From UBA5399 sp964592125 (GTDB lineage: Bacteria > Bacillota > Clostridia > Christensenellales > Christensenellaceae), in contig CAZQBV010000109.1 in NCBI GenBank assembly GCA_964592125.1, positions 1 to 7,373 on the forward strand: DNA of 7,373 bases. Reading direction: 5' to 3'. A program made the position numbers and the translations under genes. The notes under the pieces are model-generated. The model had not been told where the DNA came from, ran no database searches, and saw only the letters and a program-made list of their open reading frames with translations. Each line of letters begins with the position of its first letter. Within the stretch, counting starts at the first letter, position 1. This document shows, piece by piece, positions 1 through 6,880 of the stretch.

Positions 1-2477
1 AAACAGCCTCCCGAGAGCTAGAGCTAGTACTAACCGGGCGCGATTGCGGTATGGAGGAACGTGCACCAATGTGCGGAATACCGCATCACGCTGTAGATAA
101 TTATATTGCCCGTTTGGTAGAAAAAGGCTACAGAGTAGCCATTTGTGATCAGTTGGAAGATCCCTCGGCAGCAAAGGGCATTGTAAAGCGTGGTGTCACC
201 CGTGTGGTGACCCCTGGCACAGTTGTGGAAAACAATATGCTGAACGAAACGGAGAATAACTATATTCTTTCCGTATACCGTAACACAGAAAAAACTGGCC
301 TATGCTACTGCGATGTTTCCACAGGCGAATTTTGTATGGTGGAATGTGAGGGCGAGCAGAAGCTGTTGAATGAACTGATTCGCATTAATCCCAAGGAAAT
401 TATATCGCCCGATTCGGACATAAAAGGTATGTTGAAATTACAGCAGCAGATGCAGCTGCGGCAGGCTTTTGTAAACCCATACTACGATTGGGCATACGAC
501 GCGGGGAGCGCACAGCAGGCATTGCTGGCACATTTTAAGGTGGGAAGCCTGTCTGCCTATGGCTGTGATGGCATGAATACTGCCATTTGTGCAGCGGGTG
601 CTTTGATACAATATTTGCAAGATACACAGAAGAATGCACTGCTGCATATCAACAAAATTGTGACATTAAAAGACAATACATATATGGTATTGGACAGCTC
701 TACCATACGCAATTTGGAACTGACACAAACGATTATGACCGCAAAAAAACGCGGCTCTTTGCTGTGGCTATTGGATAAAACAAAAACAGCCCCCGGTGCG
801 AGGTTGCTGAAAAAATATGTACTGCAGCCACTAAAGGAACTGGACGCTATCAATGCGCGGCTGGATGCAGTGGCGGAAATTGAGAATAATATTTACTTGA
901 AGGATGCGCTAAATGAACACTTGCGTGGCATTTATGATTTGGAACGTATTATTGCGAAAATATCCTATGGCACCATAAACGCACGAGATTGCCTGTCCTT
1001 AAAAGAAAGCATAAAGGCATTGCCAAAGCTGCGGGAATTGCTGCAAAATACGCAAGCCGGCTTGTTGCAAAGTATCTATGCAGATATAGATGAGCTGGGG
1101 GACTTGACAGAATTATTGGAGCAGGCAATTTGCGAAGATCCGCCCATCAGCATAACGGATGGCAACATTATAAAGCACGGCTTTCACAATGAAATTGATG
1201 GCCTGATAGAAGCCACCCAAGGTGGGAAGCAATGGCTGGCAGAGCTTCAAAACAGAGAACGCGAAGCCACTGGCATCAAAAACCTGAAAATTAGCTACAA
1301 TAAGGTATTTGGCTACTTTATAGAGGTGACCAAGTCGTACCTAAGCCAAGTACCCTACAGATATTTCCGAAAACAAACGCTGGCAAATTGCGAACGTTAT
1401 ATAACAGATGAACTGAAAGAAATGGAAGAGAAAATACTGGATGCGGATGACAGGCGGAATCGTTTGGAGTATGAGGTGTTTCTGGAAGTGCGCGGCAGCT
1501 TGGCAAAAAGCATTGACCGCATACAGCGCAGCGCGCACGCAGTGGCCGTGCTAGACGTAATCAGCTCTTTTGCAGTGGCTGCTACAGAGCTGGGCTATGT
1601 TCGCCCCAAAATGACGGAGGATGGCGTGCTGGAGCTAAAAGACAGCCGCCACCCCGTGGTGGAAAAAATGCTGGGTGATGGCTTTGTACCCAACGACGTG
1701 AAGCTGGATATGAGTGAAAGCAATATGCTGCTGATTACCGGCCCCAACATGGCAGGGAAAAGCACCTATATGCGGCAAACAGGGCTGATTGTGCTGATGG
1801 CACACATTGGTTGCTTTGTACCGTGCAGCAGTGCAAGCATATGCCTAGTAGACAGGCTGTTTACACGCGTAGGCGCCTCTGACGACCTTGCGGCAGGGCA
1901 AAGTACCTTTATGGTGGAAATGAACGAACTGGCAAATATTCTGAACAACGCCACAGAAAAAAGCCTATTGATACTGGACGAGATAGGGCGAGGAACCAGC
2001 ACGATAGATGGCCTCTCCATCGCTTGGGCCAGTGTGGAATACCTAATGGAACAGGTGCATGCCAAAACTTTGTTTGCCACACATTTTCACGAATTGGTGG
2101 AGCTGGAAAACTTGCATAGCGGGCTGCGCAACTGTTCTGTAGCGGTAAGAGAAATTGGACATGAAATTGTCTTTTTGCACAAGATAGTGGAGGGCGGTAC
2201 GGATAAAAGCTTTGGCATAGAGGTGGCACGGCTGGCGGGGCTGCCAAAGGAAGTGATTCAGCAATCCAAAAAACACCTGAAAAAGCTACAGCAAAATACA
2301 TATTCTTTTGTTACAAACAGCGAAGAACCCTTGCAGCAAGAAGTGGCAGAAGTGCCGGCCAGCATGAAGGCACTGATAAATACCAATGTGGATACGCTAA
2401 CCCCCATAGAAGCGCTGAACCTGATTTATACGCTAAAAGGGGAACTGGCAGAGGAGTACTGCAATGAACAGAATTAA
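1..2477 (+). CDS. mutS: DNA mismatch repair protein MutS, 5'-truncated by the window edge
   Basis: MutS is the cytoplasmic ATPase that binds base mismatches and small loops as a dimer and recruits MutL. The reading frame is open to the left edge. The 16 codons before the ATG at 51 read TASRELELVLTGRDCG, which is ordinary MutS sequence, so that ATG is internal and the true start lies off the window. About 40 N-terminal residues are missing by family alignment, including the mismatch-probing Phe-X-Glu motif. Counting the codon at position 3 as residue 1, 824 residues are visible. They include connector-domain TRVVTPGT, the clamp region with NKVFGYFIEVTKSYL (about 430-500), Walker A GPNMAGKST (from 581), STFMVEMNE (634), Walker B LLILDEIGRG (D659, E660) and the THFHE loop (H694). 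The C-terminus has the usual LTPIEALNLIYTLK helix. No canonical QLxLF clamp-binding motif is obvious before it. The gene overlaps mutL by 14 bases and is intact apart from the missing 5' end. Confidence 0.97.
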   Translation, partial: TASRELELVLTGRDCGMEERAPMCGIPHHAVDNYIARLVEKGYRVAICDQLEDPSAAKGIVKRGVTRVVTPGTVVENNMLNETENNYILSVYRNTEKTGLCYCDVSTGEFCMVECEGEQKLLNELIRINPKEIISPDSDIKGMLKLQQQMQLRQAFVNPYYDWAYDAGSAQQALLAHFKVGSLSAYGCDGMNTAICAAGALIQYLQDTQKNALLHINKIVTLKDNTYMVLDSSTIRNLELTQTIMTAKKRGSLLWLLDKTKTAPGARLLKKYVLQPLKELDAINARLDAVAEIENNIYLKDALNEHLRGIYDLERIIAKISYGTINARDCLSLKESIKALPKLRELLQNTQAGLLQSIYADIDELGDLTELLEQAICEDPPISITDGNIIKHGFHNEIDGLIEATQGGKQWLAELQNREREATGIKNLKISYNKVFGYFIEVTKSYLSQVPYRYFRKQTLANCERYITDELKEMEEKILDADDRRNRLEYEVFLEVRGSLAKSIDRIQRSAHAVAVLDVISSFAVAATELGYVRPKMTEDGVLELKDSRHPVVEKMLGDGFVPNDVKLDMSESNMLLITGPNMAGKSTYMRQTGLIVLMAHIGCFVPCSSASICLVDRLFTRVGASDDLAAGQSTFMVEMNELANILNNATEKSLLILDEIGRGTSTIDGLSIAWASVEYLMEQVHAKTLFATHFHELVELENLHSGLRNCSVAVREIGHEIVFLHKIVEGGTDKSFGIEVARLAGLPKEVIQQSKKHLKKLQQNTYSFVTNSEEPLQQEVAEVPASMKALINTNVDTLTPIEALNLIYTLKGELAEEYCNEQN
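2451..2456 (+). promoter_or_regulatory. Ribosome binding site of mutL, inside the mutS coding sequence
   Basis: GAGGAG sits 7 bases before the ATG at 2464, an ideal Shine-Dalgarno match and spacing. It lies within the last mutS codons, so ribosomes finishing mutS pass directly over the mutL start. This supports 2464 as the mutL start and suggests translational coupling of MutS and MutL. Confidence 0.85.
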
Positions 2478-4389
2478 AGTACTGGATGGCGCTGTTGCCA
2501 GCCGCATTGCAGCGGGCGAAGTGGTTACCAGCCCGGCTAGTGTGGTGAAGGAGCTGGTGGAAAACTCTATAGATGCGGGTGCAAGTGCCATCACAATAGA
2601 AATTGCCAATGGCGGCCGAGATGCCATACGCGTAACGGATAACGGCAGCGGCATTGTGGCAGAAGATGTACAGCTGGCGGTGGAAAAGCATGCCACCAGC
2701 AAAGTGCGTGATTTTTCGGATTTGGATGCAATAGATACGTTAGGGTTTCGGGGGGAAGCACTGTTTAGCATGGCAGCGGTTTCTAGGTTCACCATTTCCA
2801 CCCGAACTAAGGACAGCATTTCCGGCACTGTACTAAAAATAAATGGTGGTGGTGGAAAATCTATCATGCCTGCAGGTTTGCCCGAAGGAACCACTGTAAA
2901 AGTGGAAAAGCTGTTTTACAATGTGCCTGCCCGGCAAAAATTTTTGGTGAATTCGCGCAACGAAGCGGCACGAGTGGGCAATGTGGTTTCTCGACTGATC
3001 CTTTCCCATGAAGAACTTTCCATAAAATACATCAACAATGGCAAAGTGGTTTACCATAGCTCGGGCAACGGAAAGCTGCTGGATGCGCTGATTGCTGTGT
3101 ATGGTTTTGACATTGCAGACAAAGTGCTGGAAATGCGGCACGAAGAAAACGGCATTGTTGTATGCGGCTATATCTCTAGGCCGTCCTTTTTAAACAAGGC
3201 ATCTGGCAATATTACTTTTATTGTGAATGGACGGTATATTCAATCCAAATTGCTGCACGAGGCACTGGTGCAAGGCTATGGGGAGCGATTGTTGAAATCA
3301 CACTATCCCTTTGCTGTATTGCATATTACCATGCCATCCAAATGGGTGGATGTGAACGTTCACCCGAACAAAACACAGGTGCTCTTTTCCAACGATGCTG
3401 CCCTACGCGAATCCATTGTAACCGCAGTGGGAGAAGCTCTATGGGACAACCTTCCGCCAATGTTGCCGCTGAATATAGTGCCAGAACCGCGTAGGGAAAC
3501 GGAAGTGGCGCCTGAAGCTGCTGCTCATTTTGCAGAAACAGAGCAAGAGGCAGTTGCCAAGGCGCTCCCCTTGCCGCAGGATAAACCAACACAAGCATTG
3601 GATACGGCAGTTGAAAGCCATGAAACAGCAACTAAATTACCTGTGTTGAATTCTGACAAATATTTAAACAATAAGCTGCATACTGCTGCCGATTCCTCTG
3701 GAAAGATTGCGGATGCAATTAATTCCAAGCATTTTGAAAAAATTATGGATGAGGTAATAGAACAGGCACAGGAAAAGCAGCTAGCCGTGCAAACCGAAAT
3801 ACAGGATGTGCGCCAGCTGGTGGATTACACTGTGATTGGGCAGGCGTTTCAAACCTATTTGATTGTGGAATGCGAAAACACACTGTATTTAATAGACCAA
3901 CATGCCGCGCACGAGCGCATTACCTATGAAACGCTAAAAGAGAATGTAAATAAGGGACTGGGTACATCGCAGCAACTGTTGACGCCCTATATAAAAAAGT
4001 TTAGCCCCGCAGATTTTGAGCTGGTGAGCAGCCATATAGAATTGCTGGAACAATTGGGATTTGAGATAGAAGAATTTGGGCCGCTTACCTATAAATTTTC
4101 TGCATTGCCCACTCAGGTAGAACAATCGGGTATGGATAGCCTGACTGATGAGGTAGTGTTTGAAATAAAGAATAACCCTAAAAATGTTTTGCTTGCAAGA
4201 GAAAAGGTGATACAGGCCGCCTGCAAGCACAGTATAAAGGCGGGATACAGTCTGGCAGAGGAGCAAATAGCAGCGCTGATGGACGACATTACACAGATGG
4301 ATGCGATTCCCACATGCCCGCATGGCAGACCCATTGCCATAGCGCTGACCAAAAGCGAACTGCAAAAGGGCTTTAAGAGGTTGGTATGA
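2464..4389 (+). CDS. mutL: DNA mismatch repair endonuclease MutL
   Basis: MutL couples mismatch recognition by MutS to strand removal. Its 641 residues are typical of Gram-positive MutL. The N-terminal GHKL ATPase shows KELVENSIDAGA (E30, N34), DNGSGI (59-64) and GFRGEAL (94-100). A low-complexity, Ala/Glu/Pro-rich linker spans roughly 335-445. The C-terminal domain carries the endonuclease motif DQHA(X)2E(X)4E (D478, H480, E484, E489), ACKHSIKAG (C587), CPHGRP (618-623) and a terminal GFKRLV. These are the metal-binding elements known from Bacillus MutL. QQLLTP (503-508) sits where MutL proteins carry the beta-clamp-binding motif. The protein should therefore nick DNA itself, as in bacteria without MutH and Dam-directed repair; that is family knowledge, not shown here. 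The start at 2464 has a strong RBS and lies 14 bases inside mutS. The stop overlaps the miaA start. No damage is seen. Confidence 0.97.
   Translation: MNRIKVLDGAVASRIAAGEVVTSPASVVKELVENSIDAGASAITIEIANGGRDAIRVTDNGSGIVAEDVQLAVEKHATSKVRDFSDLDAIDTLGFRGEALFSMAAVSRFTISTRTKDSISGTVLKINGGGGKSIMPAGLPEGTTVKVEKLFYNVPARQKFLVNSRNEAARVGNVVSRLILSHEELSIKYINNGKVVYHSSGNGKLLDALIAVYGFDIADKVLEMRHEENGIVVCGYISRPSFLNKASGNITFIVNGRYIQSKLLHEALVQGYGERLLKSHYPFAVLHITMPSKWVDVNVHPNKTQVLFSNDAALRESIVTAVGEALWDNLPPMLPLNIVPEPRRETEVAPEAAAHFAETEQEAVAKALPLPQDKPTQALDTAVESHETATKLPVLNSDKYLNNKLHTAADSSGKIADAINSKHFEKIMDEVIEQAQEKQLAVQTEIQDVRQLVDYTVIGQAFQTYLIVECENTLYLIDQHAAHERITYETLKENVNKGLGTSQQLLTPYIKKFSPADFELVSSHIELLEQLGFEIEEFGPLTYKFSALPTQVEQSGMDSLTDEVVFEIKNNPKNVLLAREKVIQAACKHSIKAGYSLAEEQIAALMDDITQMDAIPTCPHGRPIAIALTKSELQKGFKRLV
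4375..4380 (+). promoter_or_regulatory. Ribosome binding site of miaA, inside the mutL end
   Basis: AAGAGG lies 5 bases before the ATG at 4386, within the final mutL codons. Together with the ATGA stop/start overlap at 4386-4389 it supports this start and termination-reinitiation coupling between mutL and miaA. Confidence 0.7.
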
Positions 4390-5300
4390 AACAGAGTGTT
4401 TATGTGGTGGCAGGAGCTACCGCTACAGGCAAAACTGCACTGGCAGTAGCACTGGCACAGCGCCTAGGCGGGGAAGTGATTTCTGCGGATTCCATGCAAA
4501 TATACAGGGAAATGAACATTGGTACTGCCAAACCAACTATGGAAGAAAGGCAGGGCATACCCCACCACATGCTGGACGTGGTGTATCCTAGTGAAGCATA
4601 TTCTGTAGCGCTTTACCAGCAGCAGGCAAAGCAATGCATTGCACAGATTCACAGCAAAGGGAAGCTGCCCATACTGGCGGGGGGCACTGGGTTGTACATC
4701 AATTCCATTACGCATAGGTTGCAGTTTGCAGATAAAAAAGAAGATACAGAACTTCGGGCGGAACTGAATGCGTTGGATACGCTTGCGCTGTATGATATAC
4801 TAAAAGCAGTGGATGAAGAAGCGGCAGCGCGTATACATCCAAATAACAAAAAGCGCGTAGTGCGTGCCATAGAAATTGCAAAACTGGGCAAAGGTGAAGA
4901 AACGTACAATTTCGACACTGTAAATAAAGAGTACGATTTTAGAATAATAGGCCTTAGAACAGAGCGGGAAGTATTGTACGCAAATATCAATCAACGTGTG
5001 GATAAAATGCTGGAGCAAGGCCTGCTTGCTGAAGCGAAATATTTATACGAAAAATATGGCAAAGAGCCTGTTTCTATGCAGGGGATTGGGTACAAAGAGC
5101 TAGTGGAGTACTTAGAGAAGCAAATCACCTTGGAAGATGCAGTGGAACTGGTGAAGCGCAATACACGACGGTTTGCCAAACGCCAAGGGACTTGGTTTAG
5201 GCGTGACCCGCGTATGGTGTGGTACGATATACAAGAATACGAAACAACGCAAGCGTTGGCAGAGAAAATTCTGCAACAACAAAGAAGCGATGAGAGATGA
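4386..5300 (+). CDS. miaA: tRNA dimethylallyltransferase MiaA
   Basis: MiaA transfers the dimethylallyl group of DMAPP to N6 of A37, next to the anticodon of tRNAs reading codons that begin with U. This is the first step toward ms2i6A, which MiaB completes. The 304-residue protein matches the family length. It shows the P-loop GATATGKT (10-17), the catalytic-site segment ISADSMQIYR (D35), GTAKPT, GGTGLY (99-104), the conserved QGIGYKEL (from 232) and KRQGTWFRR near the C-terminus (265-273). These cover the nucleotide-fold core and the tRNA-contacting regions; nothing essential is missing. The start is fixed by the RBS and the ATGA overlap with mutL. The stop TGA at 5298-5300 overlaps a possible ATG of hfq. 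Placement between mutL and hfq repeats an order conserved in many bacteria, including E. coli. Confidence 0.97.
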   Translation: MKQSVYVVAGATATGKTALAVALAQRLGGEVISADSMQIYREMNIGTAKPTMEERQGIPHHMLDVVYPSEAYSVALYQQQAKQCIAQIHSKGKLPILAGGTGLYINSITHRLQFADKKEDTELRAELNALDTLALYDILKAVDEEAAARIHPNNKKRVVRAIEIAKLGKGEETYNFDTVNKEYDFRIIGLRTEREVLYANINQRVDKMLEQGLLAEAKYLYEKYGKEPVSMQGIGYKELVEYLEKQITLEDAVELVKRNTRRFAKRQGTWFRRDPRMVWYDIQEYETTQALAEKILQQQRSDER

Positions 5301-5301
5301 T

Positions 5302-5306
5302 GGGGG
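5302..5306 (+). promoter_or_regulatory. Likely ribosome binding site deciding the hfq start
   Basis: GGGGG (followed by AAACA) lies 5 bases before the ATG at 5312 and can pair with the CCUCC anti-Shine-Dalgarno core using one G-U pair. The earlier in-frame ATGs at 5297 and 5300 have only weak purine stretches upstream, either too close (GAGAG touching the ATG) or poorly matched (AAGAAG, 9-10 bases away). The site therefore favours 5312. Confidence 0.55.
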
Positions 5307-5311
5307 AAACA

Positions 5312-5557
5312 ATGCAAAAAGGTACAGCAGTGCAGGATATATTTTTGAATAAAGTGAGGAAGGAAGGCATCACCGTTACCATTCATTTGATGAATGGCTT
5401 TCAAATAAAGGGAAGGGTGCGTGGTTTTGATTCCTTTGTGATTTTATTAGAAGCAGAAACAAGGCAGCAGATGGTGCTGTACAAACATGCTATTTCCACA
5501 ATAACACCTGTGGAAAAGGTAGATGTAAATACAAACGTGCAGGAAAATGATGCGTAG
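5312..5557 (+). CDS. hfq: RNA chaperone Hfq
   Basis: Hfq is a small Sm-like protein that forms a hexameric ring and binds small RNAs and A/U-rich mRNA segments. From the ATG at 5312 it has 81 residues. Q8 of VQDIFLN then falls exactly where E. coli Hfq has Q8, and F42 also coincides, which together with the RBS supports this start. An upstream ATG at 5297, overlapping the miaA stop, would add five residues (86 total). The Sm1 region reads VTIHLMNGFQIKGRVRGFDSFVILLE and the Sm2 motif is YKHAIST (Y57, K58, H59). The rim has R16 and K17 but G19, so the arginine patch is weaker than in E. coli. The loop before YKHA is two residues longer than in E. coli and apparently one longer than in B. subtilis, as recalled from memory. 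The acidic, polar tail after TITP is short. It is co-directional with miaA and probably co-transcribed. Confidence 0.95.
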   Translation: MQKGTAVQDIFLNKVRKEGITVTIHLMNGFQIKGRVRGFDSFVILLEAETRQQMVLYKHAISTITPVEKVDVNTNVQENDA

Positions 5558-5577
5558 TTTTTTGGACAATAGGCAGT

Positions 5578-5583
5578 AGGTGG
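5578..5583 (+). promoter_or_regulatory. Possible ribosome binding site of the ynbB-like gene
   Basis: AGGTGG is the only Shine-Dalgarno-like run in the 39-base hfq-ynbB gap. It lies 13 bases before the ATG at 5597, longer than the usual 5-9, so initiation may be modest. No convincing promoter or terminator is visible in this gap. Confidence 0.4.
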
Positions 5584-5596
5584 CAGAAAGTAATTT

Positions 5597-6871
5597 ATGG
5601 ATTTTGTAAACTATATAGAAGAACAATTTAAAATTCCGGCTAGCATAACAGAACTGGTGTTGGATTGTGAAAAAAAAGCGCAGTCCACTTTTTTGCGCTA
5701 CGAGGAAATTGCACAGTTTAACCAACTAAAAGTATTGGAAGCGTTTAAACGCAACGAAGTGGCCAGCAGGCACTTTTATCCATCCACAGGCTATGGATAT
5801 GGCGATGATGGCAGGGACAAGCTATACCGAGTGTTTGCAGATGTATTTGGCACAGAAGATGCCATTGCATCGCCCATGCTGATGAGTGGAACCCATGCCA
5901 TTAGTACCGCATTGTTTGGGGTACTGCGGCCGGGGGACGGGGTTCTTTCCATCACAGGGCAGCCCTACGATACCCTATGCAGTACATTGGCAGGAAGCCC
6001 TGCTTCTATGGAGGAAATGGACATTCGCTTTATTGATGTGCCGCTAACTGCTGACAACGAAATGAATTTAGATGCGGCACAAAAGCAGCTTCGTGAAGCC
6101 AATTTCATTAAAATGGTGTACCTGCAACGTTCTACGGGATACGACATTCGGGGCGCTTTTACTATGGAGGCCATTGCACAGGCGATAGGCACACTGAAAA
6201 ATGAATTCCCCGATAAAATTTATATGGTGGACAATTGCTATGGCGAATTTGTAGATTTTAGCGAGCCTACCGAAGTTGGCGCAGATTTGATAGCCGGTTC
6301 CCTTATCAAAAACCCCGGCGGTGGCCTTGCGCCTACTGGCGGCTATATCGCCGGGCGTAAGCACTTGGTGGAAAGGGTGGAGAACCGATTTTCCGCACCA
6401 GGTATTGGCAGGGAAATAGGCTCGTACGCCTATGGATACCAGCAGTTTTTTCAGGGACTTTTTATGGCGCCGCACATTGTACTTCAAGCCTTAAAGGGCG
6501 TTATTTTAGCCTCGGCGGTGTTTGAAACGCTTGGCTACAAAACCATGCCTGCCTACCAAGATACACGCGGTGATATTACGCAAACCATATTGTTTGGCAG
6601 TGAAGACCCGCTTACGGCATTTGTACGCGGTATACAACGCGCTTCGGCAGTGGATGGACATGTGGTGCCATATGCATGGGATATGCCCGGCTACCAAGAC
6701 AAGGTAATTATGGCGGCAGGCACCTTTGTGCAAGGAGCCTCTATAGAATTGACAGCAGATGCACCCATACGTGAACCGTACTGTGCCTATATGCAAGGAG
6801 CATTAACATACGAGCATGCCAAATTGGGTATACTATACGCACTGGATGAACTGCAAAAGTTTCATAAATAA
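5597..6871 (+). CDS. ynbB: Methionine gamma-lyase family PLP enzyme (YnbB / 'aluminium resistance' family)
   Basis: This 424-residue cytoplasmic protein belongs to the fold-type I PLP family often annotated as aluminium resistance protein or methionine gamma-lyase family. It is related to the Cys/Met-metabolism lyases; its true substrate is not established and should not be read as proven methionine lyase. Visible signs are TGYGYGDDGRD (about 65-75), the phosphate-cup segment SGTHAI (from S97), the aromatic of GQPYDTL likely stacking on PLP (Y124), the cofactor aspartate in YMVDNCYGEF (D212) and the probable Schiff-base lysine in AGSLIKNPGGG (K238). An in-frame TAA at 5591-5593 rules out any start upstream of 5597, and the next in-frame ATG is about 90 codons later. 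It follows hfq by 39 bases without a terminator, so it is likely the last gene of the mutS operon. In Bacilli and Clostridia ynbB commonly lies near miaA and hfq. Its stop is 9 bases from the convergent recombinase stop. Confidence 0.9.
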   Translation: MDFVNYIEEQFKIPASITELVLDCEKKAQSTFLRYEEIAQFNQLKVLEAFKRNEVASRHFYPSTGYGYGDDGRDKLYRVFADVFGTEDAIASPMLMSGTHAISTALFGVLRPGDGVLSITGQPYDTLCSTLAGSPASMEEMDIRFIDVPLTADNEMNLDAAQKQLREANFIKMVYLQRSTGYDIRGAFTMEAIAQAIGTLKNEFPDKIYMVDNCYGEFVDFSEPTEVGADLIAGSLIKNPGGGLAPTGGYIAGRKHLVERVENRFSAPGIGREIGSYAYGYQQFFQGLFMAPHIVLQALKGVILASAVFETLGYKTMPAYQDTRGDITQTILFGSEDPLTAFVRGIQRASAVDGHVVPYAWDMPGYQDKVIMAAGTFVQGASIELTADAPIREPYCAYMQGALTYEHAKLGILYALDELQKFHK

Positions 6872-6880
6872 ACGGATGAC

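Noticed and set aside
743..749. A7 tract in mutS, considered as a slippage-prone phase-variation site
   Set aside because: It is a plain lysine-rich codon run of a length common in such genomes; there is no longer repeat unit and the frame is intact.
1909..2301. 130-codon open frame on the minus strand within mutS
   Set aside because: It lies entirely antisense to the well-conserved MutS ATPase domain, its translation has no recognisable domain, and the composition is what shadow frames give. The same applies to 1766-2080, 2311-2691 and 2433-2894 on the minus strand.
3934..4365. 143-codon minus-strand open frame opposite the mutL C-terminus
   Set aside because: It is antisense to the conserved MutL nuclease domain, rich in Cys/Leu/Tyr/Phe as expected from complement codons, with no motif and no RBS logic.
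4991..5404. 137-codon minus-strand open frame spanning the miaA-hfq junction
   Set aside because: It is antisense to two firmly identified genes, its translation has no recognisable motif, and there is no sign of a promoter.
5558..5596. Possible promoter (TTGGAC at 5562) in the hfq-ynbB gap
   Set aside because: No -10-like hexamer lies 16-18 bases downstream; the nearest AT-rich hexamer (TAATTT) is about 23 bases away and touches the start codon.
5670..5677. A8 tract near codons 25-27 of the ynbB-like gene, considered as a frameshift switch
   Set aside because: It is short, the gene is in frame throughout, and nothing suggests programmed slippage. It could only be judged by comparing strains.
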